Origin: Martinezella rhizogenes
Lineage (GTDB): Bacteria > Pseudomonadota > Alphaproteobacteria > Rhizobiales > Rhizobiaceae
DNA length: 33,850 nucleotides
Reading direction: 5' to 3'
Assembly: GCF_027460065.1 (NCBI RefSeq)
Contig: NZ_JAPYZZ010000027.1
Location: 1 to 33,850 of the forward strand
Below, piece by piece: positions 5,485 to 14,500 of the stretch. Below the pieces are notes generated by a model that did no database searches, was not told where the DNA came from, and worked only from the letters and a program-made list of their open reading frames with translations. The position numbers and the translations under genes were made by a program. How positions within the stretch are numbered: the stretch's first letter is position 1; the number at the start of each line of letters is the position of its first letter.

Positions 5485-6456
5485 ATGTGCAAGAGAGTGG
5501 TCATTTACGCGCGGTATTCAACAGATCAACAGAACCCAGCTTCAATCGAAACCCAGCTTGATCTGGGGGCTTCATTTGTTGCGGAGCGCGGTTGGAAGCT
5601 GAGCGGGACATATGTTGATGCTGGCGTTAGCGGCGCTAGTTTCGAAACACGGCCGGGCCTTCAGGCTGCGCTGAGTGGGGCGCGAGTGGGTGCCTACGAT
5701 GTCCTACTTTGCCTTACACTTGATCGGCTGTCGCGAGACCTAGAACACAGTGCAAAAGTGTTGAAGCTGCTCCAGTTCCACGACATTGAACTTTGGACGG
5801 TGCACGGTGGTTCTCAAGTGTCAGCTATGGAACTTGGCCTGAGGGCGGTCCTGAATAGCGAGATGCTAGAGCAGGTTCGATATCGAACCAGGGAAGGCAT
5901 GAAGACTGTTGCGAAGACGGGCCGAGTTCCCGGCGGCATTTGTTACGGCTATTCGATTAAAAAGATGATTGGAGCGGACGGCGAACCGATCCGTGGCCTG
6001 AGGGATATCATTGCCGCCAAAGCGGCCGTGATTGTGTGGATATTTAAGCAATACGTAAAAGGCCTAAGTCCTGACGCCATCGCAGAAATCCTCAATGAGC
6101 AGGGTATACCAGGCCCTCGCGGGCAGGCTTGGAGAGGAACGGCGATCCGGGGACACCGGCGAAGAGGTAGCGGAATTCTAAATAATCAGATGTACATCGG
6201 TCGCTTGGTGTTCAACAGACTCGTATACCGAAAGAACCCAGTGAGCGAACGCCGGGTGTCTCGGCTCAACTCGCCGGAGCTACATATCATTCAGGAGGTT
6301 CCGACGCTTCGCATTGTCTCGGACGCACTCTGGAAAAAAGTAAAACGCAGACAAGCTTTACCTCGCCAACGGAAAACAACCTTGGGCCGACCGTCTAACC
6401 CACCCGGTAGTTCCAAGGCAGGAGATGCGCGATTTGGCTCTGCTTATGGCCATTAA
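5485..6456 (+). CDS. Large serine recombinase, C-terminally truncated, IS66 passenger
   Basis: A 323-aa protein from the ATG at 5485 (Shine-Dalgarno GGGAGG, 5-base gap). Residues 1-150 are the resolvase catalytic domain: VIYARYSTDQQNPAS with the nucleophile Ser12, then the DRLSRD motif. Residues about 165-290 are the recombinase domain (GGICYGYS, GLSPDAIAEILNEQGIPGPR, NQMYIGRLVFNR). A full-length large serine recombinase would continue with a zinc ribbon and coiled coil to about 500 residues. Here family similarity ends near VSDALWKKVKRRQ, and the last 23 or so residues are antisense to the 3' end of tnpC. Catalysis may survive, but site choice and synapsis control would be impaired. It lies inside the IS66 boundaries, so it travels with the element. 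Confidence 0.8.
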   Translation: MCKRVVIYARYSTDQQNPASIETQLDLGASFVAERGWKLSGTYVDAGVSGASFETRPGLQAALSGARVGAYDVLLCLTLDRLSRDLEHSAKVLKLLQFHDIELWTVHGGSQVSAMELGLRAVLNSEMLEQVRYRTREGMKTVAKTGRVPGGICYGYSIKKMIGADGEPIRGLRDIIAAKAAVIVWIFKQYVKGLSPDAIAEILNEQGIPGPRGQAWRGTAIRGHRRRGSGILNNQMYIGRLVFNRLVYRKNPVSERRVSRLNSPELHIIQEVPTLRIVSDALWKKVKRRQALPRQRKTTLGRPSNPPGSSKAGDARFGSAYGH

Positions 6457-7930
6457 CGAGGGCCGTTAGCGTGCTTCTCAGATAGCCAAATGGATCGACG
6501 GCGTTGAGCTTGCAGGTCTCGACGAGCGATGCGATGGCCGCCCAATTCTCCGCTCCAGAATCATGACCGGCGAAGAGAGCGTTCTTTCGGTTTAGCGCTA
6601 TTGGCCTGATGGTTCGCTCAACGGTATTGTTGTCGATCTCGATGCGGCCATCGGTCAGGAAGAAACAAAGGCCATCCCAGTATTTGGCGATATAGGCCAG
6701 AGCTTCGCCGAGCGGCGATTTGCCAGCGACGTGGGCGCGATGATGCGTCAGCCAAGTTCGTATGTCCGCAATCAATGGCGCTGATCGTTCCCGCCGCCCA
6801 GCCAATCGAGCATCGGCGGGAAGACCACGCAGCTCCGCCTCTATCCTATAAAGTTCACCGATCCGTTTGACGCCATCCTCGGCTATTGGTGCAGCGCCGC
6901 TGCGCGTGATCTCGACCAGCTTGCGCCGGGCATGGGCCCAGCAGTAGGCAAGCTGGATGTCGGGACCGACACGATCCGGTGCGATCAGGCGATTATATCC
7001 GGCGTAGCCATCCACCTGTAGGATGCCTGTGAACCCTTGCAATATCCGCTCTGCATGTAGGCCCCCGCGACCTGGTGCATAGGTAAAGGCTACCCCTGGC
7101 GGCGCACCGCCACCCCACGGTCGCTCATCGCGGGCCAAGGCCCAAAAGTATCCGGTCTTGGTCTTGCGGGAGCCAGGATCGAGGACTGGCGCACGAGTCT
7201 CGTCCATGAACAGCTTCGTTGACCGCTTCAGGTCGGCGATGAGAGCGTCGAAGACCGGGCGGAGTTCGAATGCTCCCCGGCCAACCCAGTCGGCAAGAGT
7301 GGATCGATCAAGATCGATGCCCTGTCGGCTCATGATCTGAGCCTGCCGATAGAGCGGCAGGTGATCGGCATATTTGGACACCAACACATGCGCGATGGTC
7401 GCCTCGGTCGGCAATCCAGCGTGGATCAATCGTGCAGGCGCTGGAGCCTGGGAAACTCCATCGGTGCAGGCACGGCAGGCATATTTGGGACGACGAGTGA
7501 CGATGACGCGGAACTGCGACGGGATGATATCGAGTCGTTCGGACACTTCCTCTCCGATGCAATGCAAGCCGCAGCCACAGTTGCAGATCAGGCTTTCCGG
7601 TTCGACGATCACTTCGACACGAGGAAGGTGAGCGGGAAGAGAGCCACGATTGGCTGCCCGTGATTTGGGCTGCGGTTTACCCGGAGCGATGTCCGCCTCG
7701 TCCTCGGCATGCACGGCCGCCATGGCTGTTTCCAGGTCTTCCAGTGCGAGATCGAATTGCTCGGGATCGGACTTCTCGGATTTGCGGCCAAAGGCGGCTT
7801 GTTTGAAAGCGGCGACCAGCTTCTCCAGCCGCTCGATCCGATCATCCTTGCGGACTTCACGAAGCTGCGACGCGACCAGCATCGCCTTCAGGGCAGCAAT
7901 ATCGTCTGGAAGATCGACCACATCCAACAT
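6395..7930 (-). CDS. tnpC: IS66-family transposase TnpC
   Basis: A full-length 511-aa DDE transposase. In order: an N-terminal leucine-zipper-like helix (LREVRKDDRIERLEKLVAAF), a Cys-rich zinc-binding part (CNCGCGLHC, then CRAC), the IS66 central domain (LPLYRQAQIMSRQGIDLDRS) and the catalytic acids in FMDETRAPVLD, LQVDGYAGYN and DNNTVERTIRP. It ends with the usual IS66 C-terminal region (LFAGHDSGAENWA). There is no frameshift, so the protein should be active together with TnpA and TnpB, which lie upstream in the same direction. Its 3' end overlaps the passenger recombinase convergently by 62 bases. Confidence 0.95.
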   Translation of the reverse strand: MLDVVDLPDDIAALKAMLVASQLREVRKDDRIERLEKLVAAFKQAAFGRKSEKSDPEQFDLALEDLETAMAAVHAEDEADIAPGKPQPKSRAANRGSLPAHLPRVEVIVEPESLICNCGCGLHCIGEEVSERLDIIPSQFRVIVTRRPKYACRACTDGVSQAPAPARLIHAGLPTEATIAHVLVSKYADHLPLYRQAQIMSRQGIDLDRSTLADWVGRGAFELRPVFDALIADLKRSTKLFMDETRAPVLDPGSRKTKTGYFWALARDERPWGGGAPPGVAFTYAPGRGGLHAERILQGFTGILQVDGYAGYNRLIAPDRVGPDIQLAYCWAHARRKLVEITRSGAAPIAEDGVKRIGELYRIEAELRGLPADARLAGRRERSAPLIADIRTWLTHHRAHVAGKSPLGEALAYIAKYWDGLCFFLTDGRIEIDNNTVERTIRPIALNRKNALFAGHDSGAENWAAIASLVETCKLNAVDPFGYLRSTLTALVNGHKQSQIAHLLPWNYRVG

Positions 7931-7998
7931 TCTGGAAGTCTATCAAATTGGCCGTCATCTCGCTGCCGGAATTTGCGAACCGAGTCATCGTGCCGCAC

Positions 7999-8352
7999 CT
8001 ACTCGATTGCTCTCGGCGCTCTTGTCTCTACGGAGCGGACCCGCCGCCAGTCGAGCCCCGCAAATAGCGCCTCGAACTGGGCATGGCCCAAGGTCATCAG
8101 GCCGTCCCGAATGTCTGGCCAAGTGAACGTGTGCTCCTCCAGCCGTTTGTAGGCCATCACCAAGCCGCTGCCATCCCAGTAGATCAGCTTCAATCGGTCC
8201 GCCGTGCGTGATCGGAATACGAAGACCGTTCCCGTGAACGGGTCCTTGTGCAGTTCGTTTTTTACCAGCGCTGCCAATCCACCGTGACCCTTGCGGAAAT
8301 CAACAGGCTTGGTCGCCACCATGATCCGAACCCGGTTCGAGGGAAAGATCAT
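7999..8352 (-). CDS. tnpB: IS66 accessory protein TnpB
   Basis: A 117-aa protein with the standard IS66 orf2 start MIFPSNRVRIMVATKPVDFR and body (GTVFVFRSRTADRLKLIYWD, KRLEEHTFTWP). It is required with TnpA and TnpC for transposition of full IS66 elements; its exact role is not settled. The ATG at 8352 overlaps the tnpA stop as ATGA, so the two are translationally coupled. Nothing is missing. Confidence 0.93.
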   Translation of the reverse strand: MIFPSNRVRIMVATKPVDFRKGHGGLAALVKNELHKDPFTGTVFVFRSRTADRLKLIYWDGSGLVMAYKRLEEHTFTWPDIRDGLMTLGHAQFEALFAGLDWRRVRSVETRAPRAIE

Positions 8353-8735
8353 ACCGGAACCGCGCAGGCACGCGCGACAGCGGCGATCCGGGAGGCGGAC
8401 GCGCCTTCTTCCAACCGGATCGTGACAGCGCCGACGATGATCTCGGGACGGCTGGCTTTCTTGACGGGCGGCTCCGCAATGGCGGGATCGACGACAACCG
8501 CCGCGAACTCCACCGCCCCCTCGGGTGCTGGCAGAACCAGCTTGCCCTGCCGTGCCATCGTTCGCCAAGTCGAGAGGTGGTTTGGCTTCAGGCCGTGGCG
8601 TTCTGCAACTTCATTCACCAACACTCCGGGCCGAAGGCTCTCCGAAACGATCTGGGCCTTCACCTCGTCCGGCCAGTGCCGCTGTGGCTCACGCCCAGAC
8701 TTCCTGGCCGTGAGAAACTCCAATGTAGTCTCCAT
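8349..8735 (-). CDS. tnpA: IS66 accessory protein TnpA (helix-turn-helix)
   Basis: A 128-aa protein with a transposase_8-like helix-turn-helix at about 20-60 (WPDEVKAQIVSESLRPGVLV, VAERHGLKPNHLSTWR), followed by a Val/Ala-rich part ending in VTIRLEEGAS. It probably helps TnpC bind the element ends. The ATG at 8735 is chosen because GGGAG lies 7 bases upstream; an in-frame ATG at 8774 would add 13 residues but lacks a ribosome-binding site. Confidence 0.9.
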   Translation of the reverse strand: METTLEFLTARKSGREPQRHWPDEVKAQIVSESLRPGVLVNEVAERHGLKPNHLSTWRTMARQGKLVLPAPEGAVEFAAVVVDPAIAEPPVKKASRPEIIVGAVTIRLEEGASASRIAAVARACAVPV

Positions 8736-8818
8736 GGAGAAACTCCCGTTGCTCTTCCATGGATAGGCGATCACAGATCAGGTGGGCGAGGACAATGTGG
8801 GATTGGAACAGCGGTTAC

Positions 8819-8826
8819 CGTCAGGC
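8819..8826. repeat. Right 8-bp target-site duplication of the IS66 element
   Basis: CGTCAGGC, identical to 5359-5366. Confidence 0.85.
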
Positions 8827-8838
8827 TCCGTCCGTGTC

Positions 8839-9318
8839 TCATTTCGCGAGACCGGGGCAAAGCTGCTGGAAAATCGTGAGTGCAACGTCATATCCGGACG
8901 CAGACGACCCGTCGAGAATCTCTCCGGACCTCAGGTCACGGACAGCGTATTGAGCAGGCCCGTCGGCCGGACCTGTTACCCCTTCAAACGCATATGAACG
9001 ACCATACACGTCAGTCCATGTGCCTTTGCGACAATTCCCCGTCACGCGGTCTGCCACCCTAACCTCGGCAAGAGTGCGTCTCACGCAGGCGCTGGAATGA
9101 TCCAGCACATATTCGACACAATACGCCCTGGCATCATTTGGCGTGTGCCTGACCCTGATCACTGCATTCGCCGTCCCTATCCCCTTCTTCGAAATCGTCG
9201 TCAGGTGCATGCCTGCCCGCGACCCGTAATAGATCGAATGGTCATCTGTAGCGAACGCAGACTGGACACCGGCAAAGACAACGGCGGCTGCCAGGCAGAT
9301 CGAAAGTTTCAGGATCAT
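8839..9318 (-). CDS. Exported 159-aa protein next to the protease
   Basis: The start at ATG 9318 gives a textbook signal peptide (MILKLSICLAAAVVFAGVQS, cleavage after AFA) and has AGAGGAAGG just upstream. The longer frame from 9375 overlaps the protease gene and is not needed. The mature part of about 135 residues has four Cys (EYVLDHSSACVRR, GNCRKG, QLCPG, AYCVEY), suggesting two disulphides in the periplasm. No family was recognised. It begins 19 bases after the protease stop, so the two form an operon; it could be a substrate, inhibitor or partner of the protease. Confidence 0.7.
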   Translation of the reverse strand: MILKLSICLAAAVVFAGVQSAFATDDHSIYYGSRAGMHLTTISKKGIGTANAVIRVRHTPNDARAYCVEYVLDHSSACVRRTLAEVRVADRVTGNCRKGTWTDVYGRSYAFEGVTGPADGPAQYAVRDLRSGEILDGSSASGYDVALTIFQQLCPGLAK

Positions 9319-9337
9319 GGCCTTCCTCTCAATGCTC

Positions 9338-10615
9338 TCAGTTGCAGCAGACCTTGCGGACGTAGGTGTTGCCAAAGGTTACGAGGGAATCTTTCGCAAT
9401 GAGGCCGTGCCCCTTGAGAGCATTCGAGAGTTCCTTCGCTTCCTGCTCGCCGTAGACGTCAGGCAACGTGACGGCGATCCAGCCGTTCGCGGCTAGGTGA
9501 GCCGCCAAAGGCACGGACGAGCCTTTGATAAAGGAACGGGCATCATCAAGCGTCCTGAAAGACTTCACCTGCACGAACCGTCCTTCGCCATCCGGCTCTT
9601 CGAACTGGCTCACCCGCACCCAGGAGTAATGCATATAGCCGCTGGATCCTGCCGTGTTCACACGATACCAATCACCGGAAACCTGCAGGATCGAAACGGA
9701 ACTTCCATTGGCAACCTGTCCAATCGTTCTGGCATCACCCTCAGGTGCCAGTTTGACCGGCGCCACTCCTTTGGGGTGACGGACGAAGCCGCTTTCTGCG
9801 AGCGGGATTTCCAGCGACGGCGCGTCCCTCGCAGCGCTGTCTGCCGGCAGGCTGGCTGCGCTCGGGCGAGGCTGGACAGGCGGGCTGTCGGGGACTGTCG
9901 CGACCCTCACCCCGGCTTTGGAGTGGCACAGAATCTGGACCACCGATGGTGTGACACGATCGGCCAGATCGGCTGTGGAAAGAGCGCCACCGCTTTCGGT
10001 CGCATCAGCAGTCTGGTTGACCAGGCTCTGGGACTGCATGAACAGTTCAGCAACGGAAGCACGGATGGCAAAGTTGACGTTCTGGGCCGTAATGCCGATC
10101 TCATCGGCCGTCTTTTTGGAGAGCGTCGCGCTGGTGATACCGAGGAGATATCCGTTGCGATCGATCACCGGTCCACCGGAGTTTCCAGGCTGGATCGGCG
10201 TAGAGATCTGAATATATCTGGTATCGTTTCTGATCCCTGCAAGCGCGTTCACATTGCCTGTGGTGACCTTCACGGAATCCGCCAGAAGCGTGGCGAGCGG
10301 GAAGCCGACTGCGACGATATCCTCACCAAGCCTCGTTGGCGATTTTCGAAAGGCTATCGGCTTTAATGGTTCGGCGACTGCAATCTTCACAACCGCCAGA
10401 TCGTTGATCTCATCGATGCGGGGATCAGAGGCATCGCCTTTTCCCTTTATTTCGATCTTGCCACAATCCTGCACGACATGCGCGTTCGTCAGGATCCAGC
10501 CATCGGCGGTCACCGCAAATCCCGTCCCTGAAGACAGAACCTCATCGGCAAAAGAGTGCGACGCAATGACCGCGGCAAGACCGGCGGCAATGAAAAAACG
10601 AGAGCCAGAAAACAT
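9338..10615 (-). CDS. Exported trypsin-like serine protease with SH3 and SPOR-like regions
   Basis: A 425-aa protein from the ATG at 10615, with a signal peptide at 1-23 (ends HSFA). The protease domain at about 25-200 has the full triad: His46 in LTNAHVV, Asp72 in NDLAVVKI and Ser146 in QPGNSGGP, the DegP/HhoA-like pattern. No PDZ domain follows. Instead there is a Pro/Ala-rich linker (about 235-280), a bacterial SH3 domain (about 283-337, with GDWYRV and GYMHYSWV) and a region at 345-412 resembling SPOR peptidoglycan-binding domains. It should act in the periplasm, probably held at the cell wall. The frame is open 21 codons upstream, but the signal peptide fixes the start. Confidence 0.85.
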   Translation of the reverse strand: MFSGSRFFIAAGLAAVIASHSFADEVLSSGTGFAVTADGWILTNAHVVQDCGKIEIKGKGDASDPRIDEINDLAVVKIAVAEPLKPIAFRKSPTRLGEDIVAVGFPLATLLADSVKVTTGNVNALAGIRNDTRYIQISTPIQPGNSGGPVIDRNGYLLGITSATLSKKTADEIGITAQNVNFAIRASVAELFMQSQSLVNQTADATESGGALSTADLADRVTPSVVQILCHSKAGVRVATVPDSPPVQPRPSAASLPADSAARDAPSLEIPLAESGFVRHPKGVAPVKLAPEGDARTIGQVANGSSVSILQVSGDWYRVNTAGSSGYMHYSWVRVSQFEEPDGEGRFVQVKSFRTLDDARSFIKGSSVPLAAHLAANGWIAVTLPDVYGEQEAKELSNALKGHGLIAKDSLVTFGNTYVRKVCCN

Positions 10616-10992
10616 ATCAATCCCCAGATAGCCCGACGGTAAACGCACCAGGGCTCTGGTTGCAACCTGATATTGCACGATTGATTAATGCGTCACGTTT
10701 CACAATCCCACAAGGACAGGACCAGCTCGCCAGACGTCGAGCGGTGACTGCCATGTTGCCCTGGGTCCCGCTCCCCGTTTTTATCCTTCACGAGACCCTC
10801 TGAGCGCCTGCGAAAACACCGTGCCAGGCCATCGACTGGACCCACACGCCCGGCATCCTGGTCCCGCCCTCGTCCGCGTGCCCGCCCTCCGGCCCAACGC
10901 CCCCGAAACCATCCCTTCAAACCATCTCTTCAGGGGCAACGGAAATTTCCGTCCGCATATCCATTGCTACGGTTATCGTCGATGCCCGGACA
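10616..10992. other. Intergenic region between protease and mobilisation genes
   Basis: No gene is supported. The upstream region of the protease operon should hold its promoter, but no convincing -35/-10 pair was seen. The minus-strand frame 10693-10920 is Arg/Gly-rich with no start signal and looks like a by-product of high GC. Confidence 0.5.
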
Positions 10993-11277
10993 CTACCCGC
11001 CGGTCCTTTCGCTCAGGTCGAGCAGATCGGCAAACAGGGCCCGATCAGCGTCCCGGCCGAGGCAGACCGAAAACTCCCGTTCAAGCCATGTCTTCAGATC
11101 ATTTTGACCAGGCGTTTCGACAGCTCCGTTGTTTCGCTCCAGTTGCTCCAGCACAAATGCGCCAAGCAAAATCTTGCGCCGGGTTGCCTTTGCCCGTTCC
11201 TGTTTGTCCAGTCGCGATTGCAGGGCCCGCTCCTGTTCTTCCAGTTCCCGAATGCGCCGGGCTATCGGCTTTCGCAT
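10993..11277 (-). CDS. TraC/MobC-like mobilisation accessory protein
   Basis: A 94-aa protein from the ATG at 11277, with AAGGAG 7 bases upstream. The N-terminal half is a charged coiled coil (RRIRELEEQERALQSRLDKQ); the C-terminal half has the RKILLGAFVLEQLE motif and LKTWLEREF...FLGRD-like ending (here CLGRDADRALFADLL) seen in accessory proteins beside MobA/TraA-type relaxases. It would bind oriT and help the relaxosome. It is divergent from traA across the oriT, as traC is on Ti plasmids. I cannot separate TraC, TraD and MobC by eye. Frames extending to 11544 would run through the oriT and are rejected. Confidence 0.7.
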   Translation of the reverse strand: MRKPIARRIRELEEQERALQSRLDKQERAKATRRKILLGAFVLEQLERNNGAVETPGQNDLKTWLEREFSVCLGRDADRALFADLLDLSERTGG

Positions 11278-11542
11278 CGCCGGTCTCCTTTTCCCGCTTG
11301 ATGGCATCAAGTCATTCAAAGCTGCATCCGGCGCTTCGGCTACTGACACTTGTGTCAGTGGAATTGCGACCACCCCTGCTGCTAGCCATGCGTCGATGAA
11401 AGCAACAAGGGCGCACTTACGAGTTGGCGCCGGATTGACGGGAAAACCGCCCCTTGCGGGAAGTCGGATGACAGGCCGGACGCAGCTGTCTCGACCCTGA
11501 TCTTCCAGCCTTCTGCCGGCGTGGCTTTTTCGGGAGACAGGC
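11278..11542. other. oriT: Origin of transfer (oriT) region between mobC-like gene and traA
   Basis: A 265-bp divergent intergenic region in the position of oriT on Ti/Ri plasmids. It contains the nic motif (11408-11419) and several short dyads, for example ACTGACACTTGTGTCAGT near 11340, which is a good binding-site candidate. The promoters of both flanking genes must also lie here. Confidence 0.75.
11408..11419 (-). other. RSF1010/Ti-type nic site
   Basis: On the minus strand the sequence is TAAGTGCGCCCT, which is the nick-region core shared by RSF1010 and Agrobacterium Ti plasmid oriTs as I recall it. It lies 124 bases before the traA start. This is the DNA the TraA relaxase would cleave. 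Confidence 0.8.
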
Positions 11543-14500
11543 ATGGCGATCTACCATTGCAGTGTAAAACCGATCGGACGCAGCGCCGGCAAAAGCGCCG
11601 TCGCCGCCATCGCCTATCGCACCGCCAGCCGAATTATCAATGAACGCGACGGTCTCATCCATGACTTCACCGCCAAGCAGGGTGTGGTTCATGCGGAAAT
11701 CATTCTGCCCGATGGCGTCGAAGCGCCCTGGGCGCTGGATCGGTCAGGGTTGTGGAATGCCGCAGAATTCGCCGAACGTCGCCGCGATGCCCGTGTCGCC
11801 CGCGAGTTCGAGATCGCCCTCCCGCATGAGCTGTCCGATAGCGAACGACTGTCGCTCACCCGTACTTTTGCCACCGATCTCGCCAGTCGCTTTGGCACCG
11901 CCGTCGACTTCGCCATTCATATGCCGCAAGGCAAAAGCGACGACCGCAATATTCATGCCCATGTGGTGATGACCACACGGGTGATTACGCCCTCAGGTTT
12001 CGCACAAAAGACGCTGATCGAGCGCGAGAACAGATGGCTGATCGATAATGGCCTGCCGACCTCGCAGATGCAGATGAAGGCGGTGCGCGAGGCCTTTGCC
12101 GATCTCGTCAACCGGCATCTCCTGCGCGCCGGTCTCGACCGCCGCGTCGACCACCGCTCGCATCTTTCCCGTGGTCTTGCCATAGAACCGACCGGCCATA
12201 TGGGTGTGCATGCCTCGCAGATGAAAGAGCGTGGTGTCGATGTGTCCCGGTGCCGCATCGAGGATGACGCAGCACGACGAAACGCCGAGCTGATCCGCCG
12301 CCGTCCCGAACAGGTACTTGCTCTCATCACATCAGCTCAAAGCGTCTTTACCCGTCACGATATCGCCAAAACCCTCAGCCGCTACATCACCGATGCGGCC
12401 GCCTTCCACAATGCCCTTGCCGCCGTCATGGCGTCCCCGCAACTCGTCCTTTTGCAGCAGGAGCAGAGACAGGAACCGGCCCGTTATTCCACCCGGGAAA
12501 TGATCGAACTCGAACAGCAGATGGTAAAAAGTGCCATCAGGATGGCGGCGCGATCGAGCCATCATGTCGAAACAACAAAGGTCACAAATGCAATCATCAG
12601 ACAGAGCGAGGAACTGGCAGGGTCAGGTCTCAGTGACGAGCAGAAGAAAGCCGTGTTGCATGTCACCGGACCCGAACAAATATCGGCGGTGATCGGCTTT
12701 GCCGGGGCCGGCAAGTCGACGATGCTGGCGGCAGCAAGGCGGGCATGGGAAGCGGACGGTTATCGTGTTCATGGTGCGGCCCTTGCCGGCAAGGCGGCAG
12801 AAGGATTGTCCGTATCGTCAGGCATTGCCTCGCGTACCCTTGCCTCCTGGGAGCCTGGCTGGGAGAACGGAAAATCCATCCTCGGCCCAAAGGACATTTT
12901 TGTCATCGACGAGGCCGGCATGATCGGCAGCCACCAGCTCTGCCGCTTCGTCAGGCAAGTCGAGGCGCGTGGTGCCAAACTGGTGCTGGTCGGCGATCAC
13001 GAGCAGTTGCAGGCGATCGGTGCGGGCTCGCCTTTCCGGGCGATCACCGAACAGATCGGCGCCATCGAACTGACAGAAATCCGTCGCCAGAAACAGGGCT
13101 GGCAACAACAGGCCTCGATCGCCTTTGCCACCCGTCGCACACATGAAGCTCTGGCCGATTACGCCAGGCAGAATGCCATCCGCTTTGCTAACGACCGCGC
13201 ACAGGCATGTGCAGACCTCGTGCGTGACTATCTCGCCGACAGAGCGCAAAATCCCGATCACTCCCGCATTGCCCTTGCCCATCGTCGCATCGATATCCGC
13301 GCCATCAATGACGCCATCCGGAAAGGTCTTCAGTCCGAGGGTGTTTTGGCAAAAGGCAACGTTCAGTCCGTCACCGCGAACGCAGCATATGGCGTCAGGG
13401 ACAGGGCCGGGCAAACAGATGGCGAGATCGTCTATCGGACCGTCAACGGCAGCCGTGCTTTTGCCGCCGGCGACCGCATCGTTCTGCTGCGGAACGATCG
13501 CGGGCTCGGCGTCAAAAACGGCATGCTGGGAACGGTGGAAGCCGTCGAGCCGGACGCACTACATTTGCGGCTCGACGGAAGTTCGGGCGGACAGAAAACC
13601 GGCCGCAGGCTGACTATCCACCCCAAAGATTACCAATCCTTTGATCATGGTTACGCCACCACCATTCACAAGGCGCAAGGGGCAACCGTCGACCGGGCCT
13701 TTGTCATGGCATCCGCCACCATGGACCGGCATCTGACCTATGTCGCCATGACCCGTCATCGCCATCAGGCAATGCTTTATGCCGGACGGGATGAGCTCAG
13801 GGATATGAAGGCGCTCACCGCCAGTCTCAGCCGCTCGGGGCTGAAAGAAACCACGCTCGACTATACCGACACCTTTGCCGAACGGCGCGGGCTGAAGGAG
13901 CAAAAGGGGGACGCGATCCAGCAGCAGCGGGTGCCAAGGCAATCGTCCTTGCAGCAAACGGCAGAAAGACAGAGGCAACGACAGGGCACAGACGCTGACC
14001 GCGTCGTAGACCTTGGTCTGCATCTTCACCATCAAACACTTGAGGTCGCTGCACCGCTCGTTCCCGCCATTACCCGCTACGAAAAATCCGTCGACCAGAT
14101 CGCCCTTGAGAAGGCGAGACCAGAACTGGAAAGAAGCATGGAAGAGGTGCGCAGTGTCGCCATTCGTGTCTATCACGATACCTTCGCTGCCTGTGAAGCC
14201 ATCAAACAACATGTCCTCGATCCCGACACCGATCCTGCCATTCTGGCAAGAGCCATCAGGGAGCGGCCAGACCAGTTCGGTGCCTTGCGCGGCAAATCGG
14301 GCATCCTTGGTGACAACAGGGAAAGAAAAGAGGTCCGGCACTACGCCCGATCAGTCGCATCGCTTGTCGAGAATACCGCCACAAGCTGGCAACGGCATCT
14401 GGAAAGCGAACACCGCTCGGAAACATGGCAGCGTGAGAAGCGGGATATCGTCGAAGTCCCCACCCTCACGCGGCGCAGCGAGGAAATCCTCAAACACCTC

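Larger units (their letters stand above)
5367..8818. mobile_element. IS66-family insertion sequence with a passenger recombinase gene
   Basis: The element is about 3.45 kb. The left end starts GTAAGCGCAGCCC; the right end, read inward, starts GTAACCGCTGTTC. They match at 14 of the first 22 bases, and GTAA is the usual IS66 tip. A perfect 8-bp duplication CGTCAGGC flanks both ends. Inside are tnpA, tnpB and tnpC on the minus strand, plus a serine recombinase on the plus strand between the left end and tnpC. The insertion separated the 159-aa exported-protein gene from the small exported-protein remnant at 5340. Confidence 0.85.

Noticed and set aside
6340..6395. Left IS66 end just after tnpC (GTAAAACGC at about 6344), with the recombinase as the disrupted host gene
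   Set aside because: There is no 8-bp duplication with the right flank at that point, and no recombinase C-terminus continues beyond 8818. The GTAAGCGC end at 5367 has a perfect duplication with 8819-8826.
10693..10920. 75-aa Arg/Gly-rich minus-strand ORF
   Set aside because: No start signal and typical of GC-rich non-coding DNA; no link to tra genes could be shown.
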